Of a DNA stretch of 64,000 nt, positions 30,641-43,295 are shown one piece after another. The notes beneath the pieces are model-generated. The model saw only the letters and a program-made list of their open reading frames with translations. It searched no databases and was not told where the DNA came from. Numbering within the stretch: the first letter of the stretch is position 1; each line of letters opens with the position of its first letter. The DNA is from Eublepharis macularius. Taxonomy: Eukaryota; Chordata; Lepidosauria; Squamata; Eublepharidae. Made by a program: the position numbers and the translations under genes. The stretch is taken from positions 11,644,176 to 11,708,175 of the forward strand of contig NC_072792.1 of the NCBI RefSeq assembly GCF_028583425.1. Direction: 5' to 3'.

Positions 30641-31599
30641 TTGGTTTTCAGAGTTGGTTGCCCATCTCTGCAACCTCTGAAACGCAACAAGTAGGTTTAA
30701 CCCTGACATCCTCTCTGGAACCAAGATTTACTTGACGCAAAACATTCAAGAACTTGGATGGCAGTAAATCATGGTTACATCTATATGGGGTGACTTGATA
30801 TTGGTGGTTTCCACCCAATCTCTTAAGCTCAACCAAACCATAGACCTACCCATCCCCTTTTATGATGTTCTTATTTTTTCCTCTGCTCATATATTCTCTC
30901 CCTCTCTCATCTTTGTATGCAGAACAGTCAATCTTGAATATGCTAAGCGAGACATCTATCTGAGTTCTGGGTTAGGGCTGACAGACAGGCAATCCTTGGA
31001 TTGTCTCCTGTCTTGCAAGTACATTCTGCTTTGTTTAAAAACATATCCAATAAAAAATCAGTAAGAATGACACATGAAAAAGCATGACTACCCAGCCAGC
31101 AGAACTCTCCAAAATGTATTCACTGTTAATGAATTAGCAATGGCTAGAACTATTGACGCTGTTCCTCCCAACCGAAAAAAAGCTAAATTTTCGTTACACC
31201 GGTAAGTCTGGGTACTTTTGAGAGCCTTCTCGGCAGCTATTATAGAAACAGCGTCTTTGGGGAGAAAGTCGTGAGGAAGTAGCTTATTAAATTTTGTAAA
31301 TCATCAGGCCTGTCTGCAAATGTGTGGTTCTGGAGTTGACTTAGCTGTGGGCCTCACAAGTCTGAAATTTGGTCCGTTATACAGGCCCAGAGTTTAAGTT
31401 GCCTTGTAAATTACACCCAGAAGAGAAGAGGAACAGAGACTTGTTTTTAAAACTGTACAACACCTGCATTGCAGCCGGCGGGGACGAAAGCCAAAAGCGC
31501 TTCTTGGGTGAGGATGTGTCAGGTGCTTAGCATCACCTGTCATATCCAGCGACACCCTGTTGTTATGATTGCATTCTGATGCTTTATGTTACACTTATG
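30641..31599. other. No recognisable feature
   Basis: About 960 bases with no supported gene or repeat. Confidence 0.35.
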
Positions 31600-31960
31600 C
31601 AGGGGTCATTTCATTGAAAAAGAGCTGGAGGGACTCATTAGCACAACTCATTCGCAGAACTCATTAGCATATGCCACGCCTCTTGGCATCACCAGAAGTG
31701 TGTCATTAGCATGACTGATTTGCATATGCCACGCCCCCTGACATCACCTATCCTGGCTGTTTTGGACCGAGCGCTCTCGGGATGTCACTCCCAGGAAATG
31801 ATGTCATGATGTCATCGCAGGAGCACACCCAGAAGGCCCATTCCCACGTCTTTTTCTCCTCCTCCACCGGCCAAGTGAGTGGTGGGGAGCAGAGGGTGGG
31901 AGCAGGGGATCCCTCACTTCCACGGGGGGATTAGTAACCCTGTTTCTGGTGCAGTCTAGG
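31600..31960 (+). mobile_element. hAT-type nonautonomous element (CAGGGGTCATTTC end), partial
   Basis: Begins CAGGGGTCATTTCATTGAA and shares its first ~150 bases (agctggaggga, tcattagca, tatgccacgcc) with the right end of the element at 54714-55148 in reverse. The other end is not clear. Confidence 0.5.
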
Positions 31961-32289
31961 ATAAGCAAGGCACAGTGGCGGTGCTGGCTGGTTTTGGAGC
32001 AAGGGTGCTTGCAGCCATCACATGCTGCCAAAGGAAAGGAAGCATTTAATAATTATGCTAATCAGCCATGAATAAAACTCAGTTTGAACCCTAACTCCTA
32101 TATGTAGGTTTCTCATGTCTTTATTCTGGGGTGTGGAGTCTAAAAGAAAACGTCATGTATAATAGGGAATCTGCCTCAACATATGTTAGACAAAATCAGC
32201 TGCTTTGTGGACAATTAAGACACAAGCCTATCGCTCCTGCCACAGTCATATGTAGAATGATCTTAAGTACAAATAACTAAGCACAAACT

Positions 32290-32392
32290 CCAATGAAAAG
32301 ACCAACTAGCTGCTTTAACAGAGAAAACAGCTTTAACAGAGAAAACAGCTCCAATGAAAAGACCAACTAGCTGCTTTAACAGAGAAAACAGC
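32290..32392. repeat. Short direct duplication
   Basis: The unit ccaatgaaaagaccaactag plus ctgctttaacagagaaaacag is present twice (from 32290 and from 32351), with an extra partial copy of the second half between. Confidence 0.8.
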
Positions 32393-32797
32393 TAATAAAT
32401 TGTTAAGTTAATCCATTTTACATTTCGCAATGCACAGCTTAACGGCTGGCTTTGTTGTTCTTTTGATTAAAATGTTAGAACGTACAGGTGAAATATTTTA
32501 ACATCCGTAGTTCCAACATTTCGTATGCCATGTTACTTTCCTGGTTTTTTGCTTTCATCCCAATTGAAGAAACAATAGCAACACTTGAGAAAATCAATTT
32601 ACATGGTCATAAACAAAAAGCTTTTGCGTTCATTGTTACAAATACCTTTGAGTCTTGCACTGTTGCCACTCCTGGCTGCGTTGACAAAAACGGTTTGCTG
32701 GGAGAGAGGACTGGAAAGAAACAATGTGGGTAGCCAGGGCTTCAGATGCAGCTCTTCCCAAACCTCAGTCTATACAAGCCCTTCTTATGTGTCTTAG

Positions 32798-33146
32798 AGC
32801 CAAGCTACAAGTGACGCCCGACACAGGTTGGACACTTGTCAGCTTCCCTCAAGTTTTGATGGGAAATGTAGGCAATCTGGTCTTGCTGCTTGGCTCTCCA
32901 TTTAATTGAAGTTTACAGAGCGGCAGTCTATGGGAGGGAGAACATGCGGTCGGGAGGGGAATGCAGGCGTCGGGCTCTCACTGGGTACCCCCCTTCCCCT
33001 CCGCTGGGTGTGTGTATGGGGGTTTCTATAAACTTCAATTAAATGGAGAGCTAAGCTGCAACACCAGGATGCCTACATTTCCCATCAAAACTTGAGGTAA
33101 GCAGACAAGTGTCCAACCTGTATCAGGCGTCACTTGTACCTTGGCT
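32798..33146. mobile_element. Palindromic MITE, CTNAG-target family
   Basis: Ends AGCCAAGCTACAAGTGACG and its near complement, with arms carrying tttgatgggaaatgtaggc as in the 6.1-kb copy. Perfect 5-bp target duplication CTTAG at 32793-32797 and 33147-33151. Non-coding. Confidence 0.85.
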
Positions 33147-33151
33147 CTTAG

Positions 33152-33918
33152 TCCCTAGGTCTATCTACGATTCTACTCTGTAAGAAGACTTAGTAAATAC
33201 ATGCAGAAAAAAGGCACCAAGAAAGTGTTTCACTAACTGTGTTTCATAATAAAATATGGTTTACTGATCAAAAGGAGGATACAGCACAAAAGGGCCGCAC
33301 CTGGAAGGCATGCAAACATTGTTGTTCCTTTGCCTGAAACATACAGTGGACGACCTGACCACCTGACCTGACAAATCCAAAATTTAACAACATAATGATC
33401 ATAATTAGGTTAACCTAAAAATGAGCTTTTGAATTCACCTTTATTTCTTAGGGATTCTAAGCAATGAGGGTGCTCTGATTGTACTAGTTACATTTTCTTT
33501 TGCTCAGAAATCAATTACCAAAATGTATAACCGTGCTTAAAAACGGAGTTTTAAAACCACAAGTCATACTGAAGTATAACAACTTCACTGTCTTTCTAAT
33601 GTTAAGCAGTGTGTGTGTGGGGGGGGTGCTTTGCTCAAATTTTGATTCATTGTGCTTCAAATGCACGCCCCTAGTCTACGGCAGAGAAAAAAATCTCTCT
33701 CGACACCTGATACCTAAGAACCTTTAATTGGAGAAGCCGCCAAGGATTTCACCTGGGACCTTCTCCAGGCAAAAGGCCACTCGGTGAAACTGATGTACGA
33801 TAGAGTCAGAACAGCCAAAGAAAAATTGCTCTGTGATTATGTGGAATATGAAACTAGCCTTACTAGTTTGGGATATTGGGATAGTTTGGGATATGAACTA
33901 GCCTTACTAGTTTGGGAT
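33152..33918. other. No gene; short internal duplication
   Basis: Nothing recognisable except a duplicated gaaactagccttactagttt-like unit at 33849-33920. Confidence 0.4.
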
Positions 33919-33926
33919 ATTTTGAT

Positions 33927-34621
33927 TAGAGATGGGCACGAACAACAATACAAACTAAAAAAAACCATGAACAGACCAATCTGCTGTTCATGAACAAGCC
34001 GTTCGTGAGGCCCCGTTCTAAACAAACAGGTGGTCATTACAAGCCTCATTAGTTGCTGTTCGTCAAGCCAGACAGTCTGGCACCTGCAATCAATTCCCTT
34101 GGCAACTCAGGCAGGGATGGTCTGAACTCTGTCTGAACTCCTGCTGTTGCCCTGGAAACCCCAATCTAAGCTCAATTTATCTTGATAGGCAGGTCTTCCT
34201 TTCAAGTGTGGAGCTCCAAATTTGTTACAAGGAAGCAAAGATCATGGGGGAGGAGGGCTCCCAGCTCTGGCTTTCAGGGAGAGACAGCTGCTGTTAGAGA
34301 GACAGGGTAAGCGCATTGGAGCTTGAATTTTCTTTGTGTGTGGTGGGATAAGGATCTACCCATTCAGGTTCCAGGGCTGCTGCCAGGCTCTGGGGCCAAG
34401 CTATTAGTTATTATTGGTACCTTTCCTGCTGCCCGCTCAGGTAGTGTTTCTGGGAGTGGTGCAGTAGGGATCTTGATGGCTGGAGGAGAGCCTGCTGGCC
34501 CCCACGAACAATGAACAACGTGACAGGATCATGTTCGTCAGTGTTCGTTCTTTGTTGCTCGTGGATGGCAATGAACAATGAATACCATGTTTGGGTTTTT
34601 TCCTGTTCGTGCCCATGTCTA
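33927..34621. mobile_element. hAT MITE (TAGAGATGGGC ends), 695 bp
   Basis: TIRs TAGAGATGGGCACGAAC and its near complement. Perfect 8-bp target duplication ATTTTGAT at 33919-33926 and 34622-34629, the hAT length. Subterminal gttcgtg motifs are repeated many times, as is usual for transposase-binding ends. Confidence 0.9.
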
Positions 34622-34958
34622 ATTTTGATTGATCCTATACTGCACAAGCACAGAGATTCAACAGTATGCCTAACTTTAAGAGGATGCAGCTATGGATTTG
34701 TCTAATCAATCCACTTGTTTCTGCAGCCAACTATGCTAGGGTTCAGAAGGACATCACAGTTTGGTAGTTACAAACTGAGTAAAGTAGTACTGAGAAGTGT
34801 CAGTCCTTCTTCCCCGTTAACTTGATTGGTGTCCCACAAAGTTCTGCAAGAAAGATTTGGTTCTCTCAACAATGGTGACAAGTGTGTCACTTGCTACCTT
34901 GATCCCATGATATACAAATCTGGCAATGGCAAATACAACAGTGTGAAGACGGTGAATA

Positions 34959-35400
34959 TGTCAGGCTATGGATGACAGGATATGGCAGACAGATCCCTGG
35001 ACCATTGCAGCAAGACACAGGTTCTTGGTTAAATGGCTTTTATTCAGAAATCAAATCATTTCCATATATATGTCCATAGGACTACTTAGAAGCAAGGTAG
35101 ACATCTAAGCAGCAAGAGTAAAAGTTGACAGAAATGACATCATGTGAGACAGACTTCTCTTTTTACATTCAAGTTTGTTCCTTTCCCCCCTCCCAATCAT
35201 AAACAAGATTTTGGCACCCTTCTTGTGTGAGAACGTTTAACATATTTGCAATATCAAGTTGAGTCACTAGAAAGCAAGACACAGCAAAGCCTGAGAGGGA
35301 GAAGCATACAAGGAAACTGGTGCAGTGTGTTAGATAAACACTTGTGAAAGCCTGTGAAAGAAATAGTTATGGCACTGGTAAAATGACATCAAGTTACAGC
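34959..35400 (-). repeat. Solo LTR of another retrovirus, diverged
   Basis: Aligns with the 58515-58976 LTR over most of its length (TGTCAGGCTATGGATGACAG at the edge, then the complement of AATAAAAGCCATTTAACC). It is older and its far end is unclear. Non-coding. Confidence 0.7.
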
Positions 35401-35534
35401 AGGATACATTGGTTCAGAACGAAAAGATCAGTAAAATTGGCATGGATGGGGCTCAGACATGACAAACACTATACACAAAACTGACAAAAAGAACAGACTA
35501 TCATAAAATTACACCAGTAGACAAAGCTGGCAGG

Positions 35535-37053
35535 CAGGGGTGGGTTTACATTTTTGGGGCCCTGAAGTTTGAACTGTTATGGGGGCCCTTTCACAACCTG
35601 CAACAATAGGGCAACATCCAAAAAGGTCCAAAGGGCCTTTCGAGGCCCAAATGGCAGAGAACAGGTTGGTGAGATGGAGTCCTTGAAAATGGGCCATACA
35701 GTGAGCCCCTTCCCACCAGCAACAAAGTCAGGGGAAACCACTGTTATCTTCTTTAGAGGGGTTGTTCCATGGTAGATCACCACAATTTTTTAAGAAGTTT
35801 AACCACTACAACTCAGATTTTGATTAAAATTGCCATACTGGGTTATGTCACGTGTCAAATTCACTTGTATGAATAAAAATTTCTTAGGCTATGCCTTATA
35901 GTTTCTGAGTTATGAGGGGTGAAAATTATGGAAATATTGTCTACATGCATGATGCATCATAGAATCTTTAAACATAAAAGCCGAACCATGTTCCCAATTA
36001 CTCACTTTTTATCCTGGCACAGGTGCACTGAGGGCCCTGCCATGCGCCTGCGCCAGGATAAAAAGTGAGTCAGTGGCGGCAAGCCTCTAAGGGGCAGCAG
36101 AGATGTCGGGGATGCAAACCGTGGGGGAGTCCTCTTGCATGGCTCCCCTTGCTTCACAGCCCCTCAGAGGCCTGCCTGGGAAGCAGCAGGGAGGTAAAGC
36201 ACGGGGGAACTCTCCTGCGCGGCCTCCATGCCGGTCCCATGGCCGCTCAGAGGCCTGCCTGGGAGTCAGCAGGGAGGCGAAGCACAGGGGGGGCCCTCCT
36301 GCGTGGCCTCCTTGCCAGCCCCTCAGAGGCCTGCCTGAGAGCCAGCAGGGAGGCGAAGCATGGGGGAGCCCTCCTGTGTGGGCTCCCCCCCAGTTCCACT
36401 GCCCCTCAGAGGCCTGCCTGGGAAGTGGCGGGAAGGCAAAGCACGGGGGAGCCCTCCTGCACAGCCTCCTTGCCAGCCTCACAGCTCCTCAGAGGCCTGC
36501 CTGTGGAGCCTGTGGGGAACCCTGGCATGGAAGAGCTCCCCACCACGCACGGCCTTCCCACCACCTCCATGGTGGCAGCGGGGCCTTGGGCCCACTGCAG
36601 GAGCCTGTTGTATTTACTATTACCATGGGCTCTGTTGTTAGTCTCTAATAATTGCACAGGTTACCAACATTTACCTGCAATAATCCAAAGCAGGCCTTGA
36701 AACAACAAGATCTGGGCAGGCCTTTCCCCACCTGGCGCTGTTGCTTCTTCCTGGGCCAGGCTGAACTGCTGGACTGCTGGGAAAAACCAGCCCACTGTAG
36801 GGGAAGCCACAATACTGAGCATGCTCCATTCTAAGGTCAATATTAAGTACTTCAACCCATTGGCTTATGATGATTCTATCACTAAAATAGCCTTTTTTAA
36901 TAACAAACACTTCAAAAAACTCTGTTATTTTTTTTTAATTATTGGGGAGTGTTGGAAAATTCACTCATTAAAAAAAAAGTTGCTTTAGGGGCCCTCTGGG
37001 ATTAGGGGCCCTGAAGCTTCAGCTTCATTAGTTTCAAAGTAGATTCGCCTCTG
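35535..37053. mobile_element. hAT nonautonomous element containing a minisatellite, 1519 bp
   Basis: Left end CAGGGGTGGGTTTAC and right end GTAGATTCGCCTCTG are imperfect inverted repeats, followed inward by ggggccctgaag in mirrored position. Flanks CTGGCAGG and ATGGCAGG match at 7 of 8. The interior carries the GC-rich tandem array at 36150-36510; no transposase frame. Confidence 0.7.
36150..36510. repeat. GC-rich minisatellite, period ~80 bp
   Basis: Five units each containing cagaggcctgcctgggag followed by cagggaggcgaagcac and a gccctcctg block, at about 36163, 36246, 36322, 36404 and 36488. Long open frames in all phases result from this array and are not genes. Confidence 0.88.
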
Positions 37054-37462
37054 ATGGCAGGAATCTGTTTCTGGCCAGGATTGCAACAACAACAACAACA
37101 AAAGACCTCATCCGAATGTGTTGTCTATATCCAAATCTTGTAGATCTCTGCTTAAAACACGGCAGACCATTTATCTGTAGAATTTCACAGGACCATAATC
37201 CACAAATGTTCCTAACTCTGGCATTTTATATTTTGGAAGTTATATCTGCTCATATTTAGCCTATCCTAAAGAAAAATGAAAATACTAACACTCCCCTACA
37301 ACCCAATGGTGAATGTCCAACTGACCACAAAGATCTGAAATATTTCTCTTCTGTTATGTTCTTACATCATAAGGACCATTTTTTTTCCTCTTTGGATTGG
37401 GATAACTCAATTCCTAGGAATGATTTCAGGAGAAAGTCTCTCTTTTCAACAATTCATAGGGG

Positions 37463-37772
37463 CAGGGCTTTTTTTCAGCGGGAACACAGTGGAACGGAGT
37501 TCCAGCACCTCTTAAAAATGGTCACATGGCCGGTGGCCCCGCCTACTGATCTCCAGACAGAGGGGAGTTTAGATTGCCCTCCGCGCCGCACAGAGGGCAA
37601 TCTAAACTCCCCTCTGTCTGGAGATCAGGGGGCGGGGCCACCGGCCATGTGACCATTTTTGCCTAGGGCAATTTAAACTTTAAAAAACTCCCCCCTTGTT
37701 CCAGCTAACCCAAAGTGACATCATTGTGCGGTCTTGAGTTCCACAACCTCTTTCCCCAGAAAAAAAGCCCTG
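37463..37772. mobile_element. hAT MITE (CAGGGCTTTTTTTC ends), 310 bp
   Basis: TIRs CAGGGCTTTTTTTC and GAAAAAAAGCCCTG. Perfect 8-bp duplication CATAGGGG at 37455-37462 and 37773-37780. A large inner palindrome (tctccagacagaggggagtt and its complement) is present. Confidence 0.93.
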
Positions 37773-37780
37773 CATAGGGG

Positions 37781-39860
37781 CACGTCAGGGCGAAGGGTAC
37801 AATGCAAGGCACTGAGCATAAGGTAAGGCTTTTTTGTAGCACTGTAGATTGTTCATAGTAAGCACTATTTTACTCTTCCCATCTACAAAATAAATGTAAA
37901 ATAGCCCATGACATAGATAGCCAGATATATGTCCCTAATTAAGGGCTTATTTTGAGCACATTTTCAACAGTGAAATCTGAATCCCAGTTGTGGCAGGGCT
38001 TCAGTTACTCCTACAGATCATGCTCAGAAGTGTTTAGACACAAAATTGGACAAGCGGACATTTTTGGTGCTGTACTGGATCAGTAAATGGATGGACCAGG
38101 CTGTAGTCTTAAGCCTTACCTACTAGCCCTATTCACAAGTTACAGGGAACGTGCATACAATCCAGGTACTAGTTGCACTTTCCTTTGTAAAGTGAACTTC
38201 TTAACAAAAAGTTAAGTGAACTTCTTAAAACAAAGTACACGCATACAGGCACTCACAGTAACATAGCAATTTTACATGGAGGACCCCATACAAAGACACA
38301 GTCCTAAGAGACCACTGTATATAAAGTATAAATTTAATATATCAGTGAAAGTGCAAAGTGCAAGAAAATCCCAATCAATATCAAAGCTCTTAATAGTATT
38401 TCAAAGCACTCTCTCAAAAATTTAACCAATGCCTAATACCAGTGTTCACAATCAGCCAATGTCCCAATAACTGTCAATAAATTGTCGCTGAAGAAACAAC
38501 GCTGGTAAGTTTCACAGTTCTTTCAACATAACCGTATGATGATCGGTTTTTTTTTCTTTTCCTTTTCTCTTGTTGTAACGTGCCTAGGGATGGATTCAAA
38601 GAGCCTAGTTACTTGATTTCCCATATTTCTTTTCCAGGAAAATGTATCCAAGTTACCTGGGGGGTGGAAAACAAGAATGGCACTTAGTGAATTGCTAGCA
38701 AACAACATTAATAATATTGTGAACGCCTGACTGGACACACTCCAGGTAGCAATCTGAACAAAAATTTAAAACAGAACTTGAATTAATGTGTAACACAGGT
38801 TGTTGCTGTTTTACATTTCTTACAACATTCCCCCATTTTGCATCTCCCTTCACTTTAACTTACAATGCAGATTGTGTTAAAGGGCAATGTGATTAGGAGT
38901 CAATCAGGGCTGCCATCTTTCTTGAACAAAGGAAAATAAGATTAGTCACACAAGCGCTTGCTTTGCCTATGTTGTACTAGCGATTGAAGTGGAGAAATAA
39001 ACTCAAAGGATTGCTTCAAGGCGCGTGAAAATAGGCGCTTTGCTTCCACAGTAGACAAGCATCCCTTTTTTTCTTTAGATGGATAATCACATCATTATGC
39101 TAAAATTATAATATATAAGGAAATAGCACACCTGAATGATGAACATTTGGCTCCACACTGAAACCCGTAAATCATTTTATGCCAACAGTCAGCACGGCCA
39201 CCATTAATTCACATTGTTTCCATCTGAGTAGCATGAACAGGGGCCTTCCTTTGAGCCATCTCTGATGCCAATTTGTAAATTCGGTGCAGTTATAATGGTC
39301 ACACGATAATCCATAAGCAGTCACACAACACAACACAGAAACTTTGTACGGTAAACTTCTTTGAAACAACAGGTGCATGCCCTTAATTTGAAAGCCAGTC
39401 TGACTCTATTGTGCGATCTTGAGAGAGAAAAATGTCCTTGGAAAAGAAGGAAGTATCACAGCGTTGAGGGCAGCCCCACAGCAACGTATGACACAAAGAC
39501 AGAAGTCTAGCTAGGAACTGATAAAATCACAGGGTGTTTAGTGTGAAAACATGCGAATGCCAGGCAATAATCCACTCTTGAGAACACGCTGATCTTTCAG
39601 CTGAAGGACACTGCAGGCAGTTTTAAAAAAAACAGCAGGCCTATCCAATGACTATGTAAAATGACTCTTCTAAGAGGAAAGATGCACAGCCACCACACTG
39701 ACAGATTATAGAATTACACACACACAAGCCAGAGAAGCCTATCTTTAGGCCTTTATTTATTGTGTTTTATTGAATTTCCCCCACTGGGGCACCATGTTCT
39801 GCTGACGGTACATGTGGATCCCCACACTGGCACAAACTGGACTCCCCCCTGACAACACTG
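37781..39860. other. About 2 kb without a supported feature
   Basis: Low-coding, AT-rich sequence. No named repeat, RNA gene or protein frame found by eye. Confidence 0.35.
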
Positions 39861-39869
39861 AAGTTGGTT

Positions 39870-41300
39870 CCCAGTTCCTTATTCGCAAAGCTGTAGAAAA
39901 ATATTGTGGGGAAATTGAAAAGCCCTGAACCCCAAAATGAACTTTGCAGGGGTACATATTACACACCTCCAGATTCAGCAGGCTTGGCCCTCTAAGTGGA
40001 CCTATACTGGGTCATCCTACAAAACCCAGATCTTGAGTAAACAGCTTCAAAATAGGGTGCCCCCAGAACAATTCAATAAGAAGAAAGGCGAGGCAGCTGC
40101 AGCAGGAAAAAACCTTTGGATCACCCCAAATCACACAGCCCTGAACTCCAGAGACTGTCCCCTACAAGAGGACATGCGCTGGTGCTGATCCAGTCTCTGG
40201 TTCCAGAGTTGAGGCCTACAATTTCATCTTTCTCCCAGAGCCTTGTATTCGACATTGCTGTCCTTAAGGAGCTGGGAAATACAAGAGGCAGAAGGGGCTC
40301 ATGAGAGCAAGTGTTACCACTTAAAATCAGGCACTGAAAGGGATAAGTTAATACTCTAGTCCAGGCTCCAAATCTGAGCAGGCCCAAGACATGACCTGCT
40401 TTGAAACAGAAGCTTTTCCCAAAACAGGCTTCTGGGAGGCAGCACAAATAAGAGGACAAAGCTCCCGAGCAGTCTCTGGAGTTCAGGTCTGTGTGATTTG
40501 GGGTGATCCAAAGATTATTTGGGGGTGCAGAGGCCTCTCATATTTCCCAGTCCCTTATTCATAGCAATGTTTAATCCAAGGTTCTGGGAGAAAGGTGAAA
40601 TAGGAGGCCTCAGCTCCGGAACCAGAGACTGGGGGCCAAGCTACACATGACGAATGACACTTTAACGGCAAGTGGATTGAGTGGAGGGCAAGTGAACAGG
40701 GAGAAATACACTTGCCGTTCAAGTGTCATTCGTCATGTGTAGCTTGGCCCTGGATCAGCACCAGCACATGTCCTCTTGTAGGGGACAGTCTCTGGAGTTC
40801 AGGGCTGTATGATTTGGAGTGATCCAAATATTGTTTTGAGGCCTAGAGGGCTTTATTTTCCCGTTTCCTTATTCACAGCAATTTCTGATAGAAGGCTCTG
40901 GGAGAAAGGTGAAATAGGAGGCCTCAGCTCCAGAAATACAGACTGGATCAGAACCAGCACATGTCCTCTTGTAGGGGACAGTCTCTGGAGTTCAGGGCTG
41001 TGTGAGTTGGGGTGATCCAAATATTTTTTCCGCTGCAGCTGCCCCCCTTTTCTTCTTATTGAATTGTTCTGGGGGCACCCTATTTTGAAGCTGTTTACTC
41101 AAGATCTAGGTTTTGTAGGATGACCCAGTATAGGTCCACTTAGAGGGCTGAGTCTGCTGAATCTGGAGGTGTATAATATGTGCCCCTGCAAACTTCATTT
41201 TGGGGTTCAGAGCTTTTCAATTTCCCCACAATATTTTTCTTTGGCTTTGCGAATAAGGAACCAGGAACTGCGAATAAGGAACTGGGAACTGGGAACCAAC
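39870..41300. repeat. Large imperfect inverted repeat with extra partial copies
   Basis: Left arm 39870-40250 is complementary to 40870-41300 (for example aatattgtggggaaattgaa with its complement near 41213-41232). Two more partial right-oriented copies are at 40455-40630 and 40752-40940. A CTNAG MITE (40634-40749) sits between. Non-coding; origin unknown. Confidence 0.75.
40634..40749. mobile_element. Short palindromic MITE, CTNAG-target family
   Basis: Ends GGCCAAGCTACACATGACG and complement; arms include gaatgacactt and aacggcaagtg. Flanks CTGGG and CTGGA (4 of 5). Confidence 0.8.
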
Positions 41301-42010
41301 TTCAGCTTCGTTCCCCACGGCTGTTTTAGCTCAGGTAAATGACACAGGAGGAAAAGCTGGAGGGCCTTTCTCCCCTACTCTACAGTCACACAAACCAAAT
41401 CTCCTCCCCCCCCAACCATAAAAAGTTCACTGTTGAACTCTTTAACCACAGCATGTCAGAATGTCCGACCCGGACTGCATCAAAAAGTCACTAAATGAGT
41501 TTGTGGAAGGGGACAAATTGTAGCTTCTTGGCTGCTTTCCCACATGTTCTTGGCTTCTTGGCTGCTTTCCCATACACTTCCAATGGGTTTTAGCCATTGT
41601 TTGCAAATGGATTTTCCTGTTTCCAACATGTGTGAAAGTAGCCCTTGAGTCACAGCGGAACCTCTTGACCAATCCAACCCCTGCCTTCTGCCCCTCCAAT
41701 AGTATCATCCTTTGCTGATCAAAAGCCCTCCCCCCCCTTCAGCAACTCTATCCATTCTTGCTTGCCACAACAAGGTTTACCCAGGGTGATTTACAGCTTC
41801 AGATCTCTCGCCCCAGGGTTCAGATCCCTCACACACTTCTGTATGTATGTGCAGGGAGTGCCCCTGGAAGCTTCAGTTGCTTAAAAGAAGTGCAGCGGCA
41901 AGACGGCCAACTGGCACAAACTATTAGGAAAATTCCTTGCCAATTCAGAAAGAGCCACACCAACTGTCTGCATACTTCAAAGTGCTAGCCTGTGCTAGAA
42001 TATTTAAATG
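41301..42010. other. No gene; local duplication
   Basis: A duplicated tcttggctgctttcccacat unit at about 41526-41570; otherwise unassigned. Confidence 0.35.
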
Positions 42011-42230
42011 TTGGGTTACCAATCTACAGACGGAACCTCAAGTTCACCCAAAATTAGAACAGATCGAGTCTAGACTACTCAGATTTGTCCCCCTGGAGGA
42101 AATGTCAGCTTTGGAGGCCAGACTGTACGGCATCACATTCCTGCTGAGCGCTCTTCTCCTCCCCAACCCACCCTCCCCGTCTCTGTCCCCAAATATCCAG
42201 GAATTTCCCAACACAGACTTAGCAACCATA
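42011..42230. mobile_element. Diverged MITE (AGGGTTGCC family)
   Basis: Order of blocks (ggaggaaatgtcagctttgg, ctccccaacccaccctcccc, ccaggaatttcccaacac) matches the 48497-48712 and 1-166 copies. Ends tgggttaccaa and ttagcaacca are decayed TIRs. Confidence 0.55.
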
Positions 42231-42418
42231 TTTAAGTGACTCAATGACTCTTTGCTCCCAATACACACCAGCCCAACAATTTTGGAGGTCCTGCCGTGTG
42301 CATCTTCCGAGGGGAGATAAGCGGCTACTAGAATTGGGGTCTTTTCTGCTCTGGTGCCCCATCTCTGGAAGTCCCTTCCTATACCTGTTTGCTTGCCATC
42401 TAAGCTGGCTCATATCAG

Positions 42419-42534
42419 AGCCAAGCTACACATGACGAATGACACTTGAACGGCAAGTGTATTTCTCCCTGTTCACTTGCCCTCCACTCAATCCACTTGC
42501 CGTTCAAGTGTCATTCGTCATGTGTAGCTTGGAC
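42419..42534. mobile_element. Short palindromic MITE, CTNAG-target family
   Basis: Near-identical to 40634-40749, in opposite orientation internally. Flanks ATCAG and CTCAG (4 of 5). Confidence 0.8.
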
Positions 42535-42539
42535 CTCAG

Positions 42540-43003
42540 TTTTGTGAAATTCTTTTGTTCTAACTGATTGTGCTGACTTTTTAAAATTAGTTTTTCTGTT
42601 TTCTACTGATGACTGTTTTAATGGATTTTTTCCTGGCTGCTTTTCATTATAGATTTTTTTATGATAGTGTTGTCTTTAATTATTATTGTCTTCTTATTGA
42701 TCGGAATGTAAGCCATCACAGAACCATTCTGAGCTGAGTTTATACAGGTCACAATTTTTAAAAGCAGTGGCTTGGATCCTATTCCACCAGGCATGTGGTT
42801 GAGGCTGGGCCAGCCCCCCCACCCCAGCCTTGTAGAAGGAGGAAGTGAATGATTCGAACCTCCCCATTAGATCCATCCACCACCCTGTGTCAACTGTCAC
42901 AACTGTTAATTATATTGGTTGCTACCTCTGTTCCACCCAAAGTAAGCAAAATAAATAGCTAAGTAGTAATTGCTGCCATCATGGAATTTATTTATTATTG
43001 TTG
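42540..43003. other. No recognisable feature
   Basis: AT-rich, with a short GTT-type microsatellite at its right end (about 42998-43013). Confidence 0.35.
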
Positions 43004-43020
43004 TTGTTGTTGTGATTGAT

Positions 43021-43295
43021 GTATTGTCGAAGGCTTTCACAGCCGTAGAACTATGGTTATTGTGGATTTTCCGGGCTGTATAGCCGTGGTCTTGGCATTG
43101 GAGTTCCTGACGTTTCGCCAGCAGGTGTGACTGGCATCTTCAGAGGTGTAGCACCAAAAGACAGAGATCTCTCGGTGTCTTTCTCTGTCTTTCAGTGCTA
43201 CACCTCTGAAGATGCCAGTCACAGCTGCTGGCAAAACATCAGGAACTACAATGCCAAGACCACGGCTATACAGCCCGGAAAATCCACAACAACCA
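43021..43295. mobile_element. Palindromic Penelope-like repeat (family B) with two hammerhead motifs
   Basis: Left half and right half are inverted copies of the family-B unit (ttttccgggctgtatagccg, gccgtggtcttggcattg). Each carries a hammerhead region: 43105-43147 on the minus strand (core intact) and about 43204-43245 on the plus strand (GAAA mutated to AAAA). A 17-bp target duplication (TTGTTGTTGTGATTGAT, one mismatch) is at 43004-43020 and 43296-43312, far longer than DNA transposons make. Confidence 0.75.
43105..43147 (-). ncRNA. Hammerhead ribozyme motif, intact core (family B)
   Basis: On the minus strand: stem I CCT, CTGAAGA, stem II GCCAG paired with CTGGC, GAAA, then CGTC and AGG closing stem I. 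This has all core bases of a hammerhead (CUGANGA, GAAA, cleavage after UH). Stem III is only the self-complementary CG, so activity would probably need dimerisation. Hammerheads of this kind are known from Penelope-like retroelements. No cleavage data here. Confidence 0.6.

Noticed and set aside
36065..36700. Long plus-strand frames (up to 211 codons) with repeated LRGLPGKQQGG-like units
   Set aside because: Produced by a GC-rich ~80-bp minisatellite that is open in several frames on both strands.
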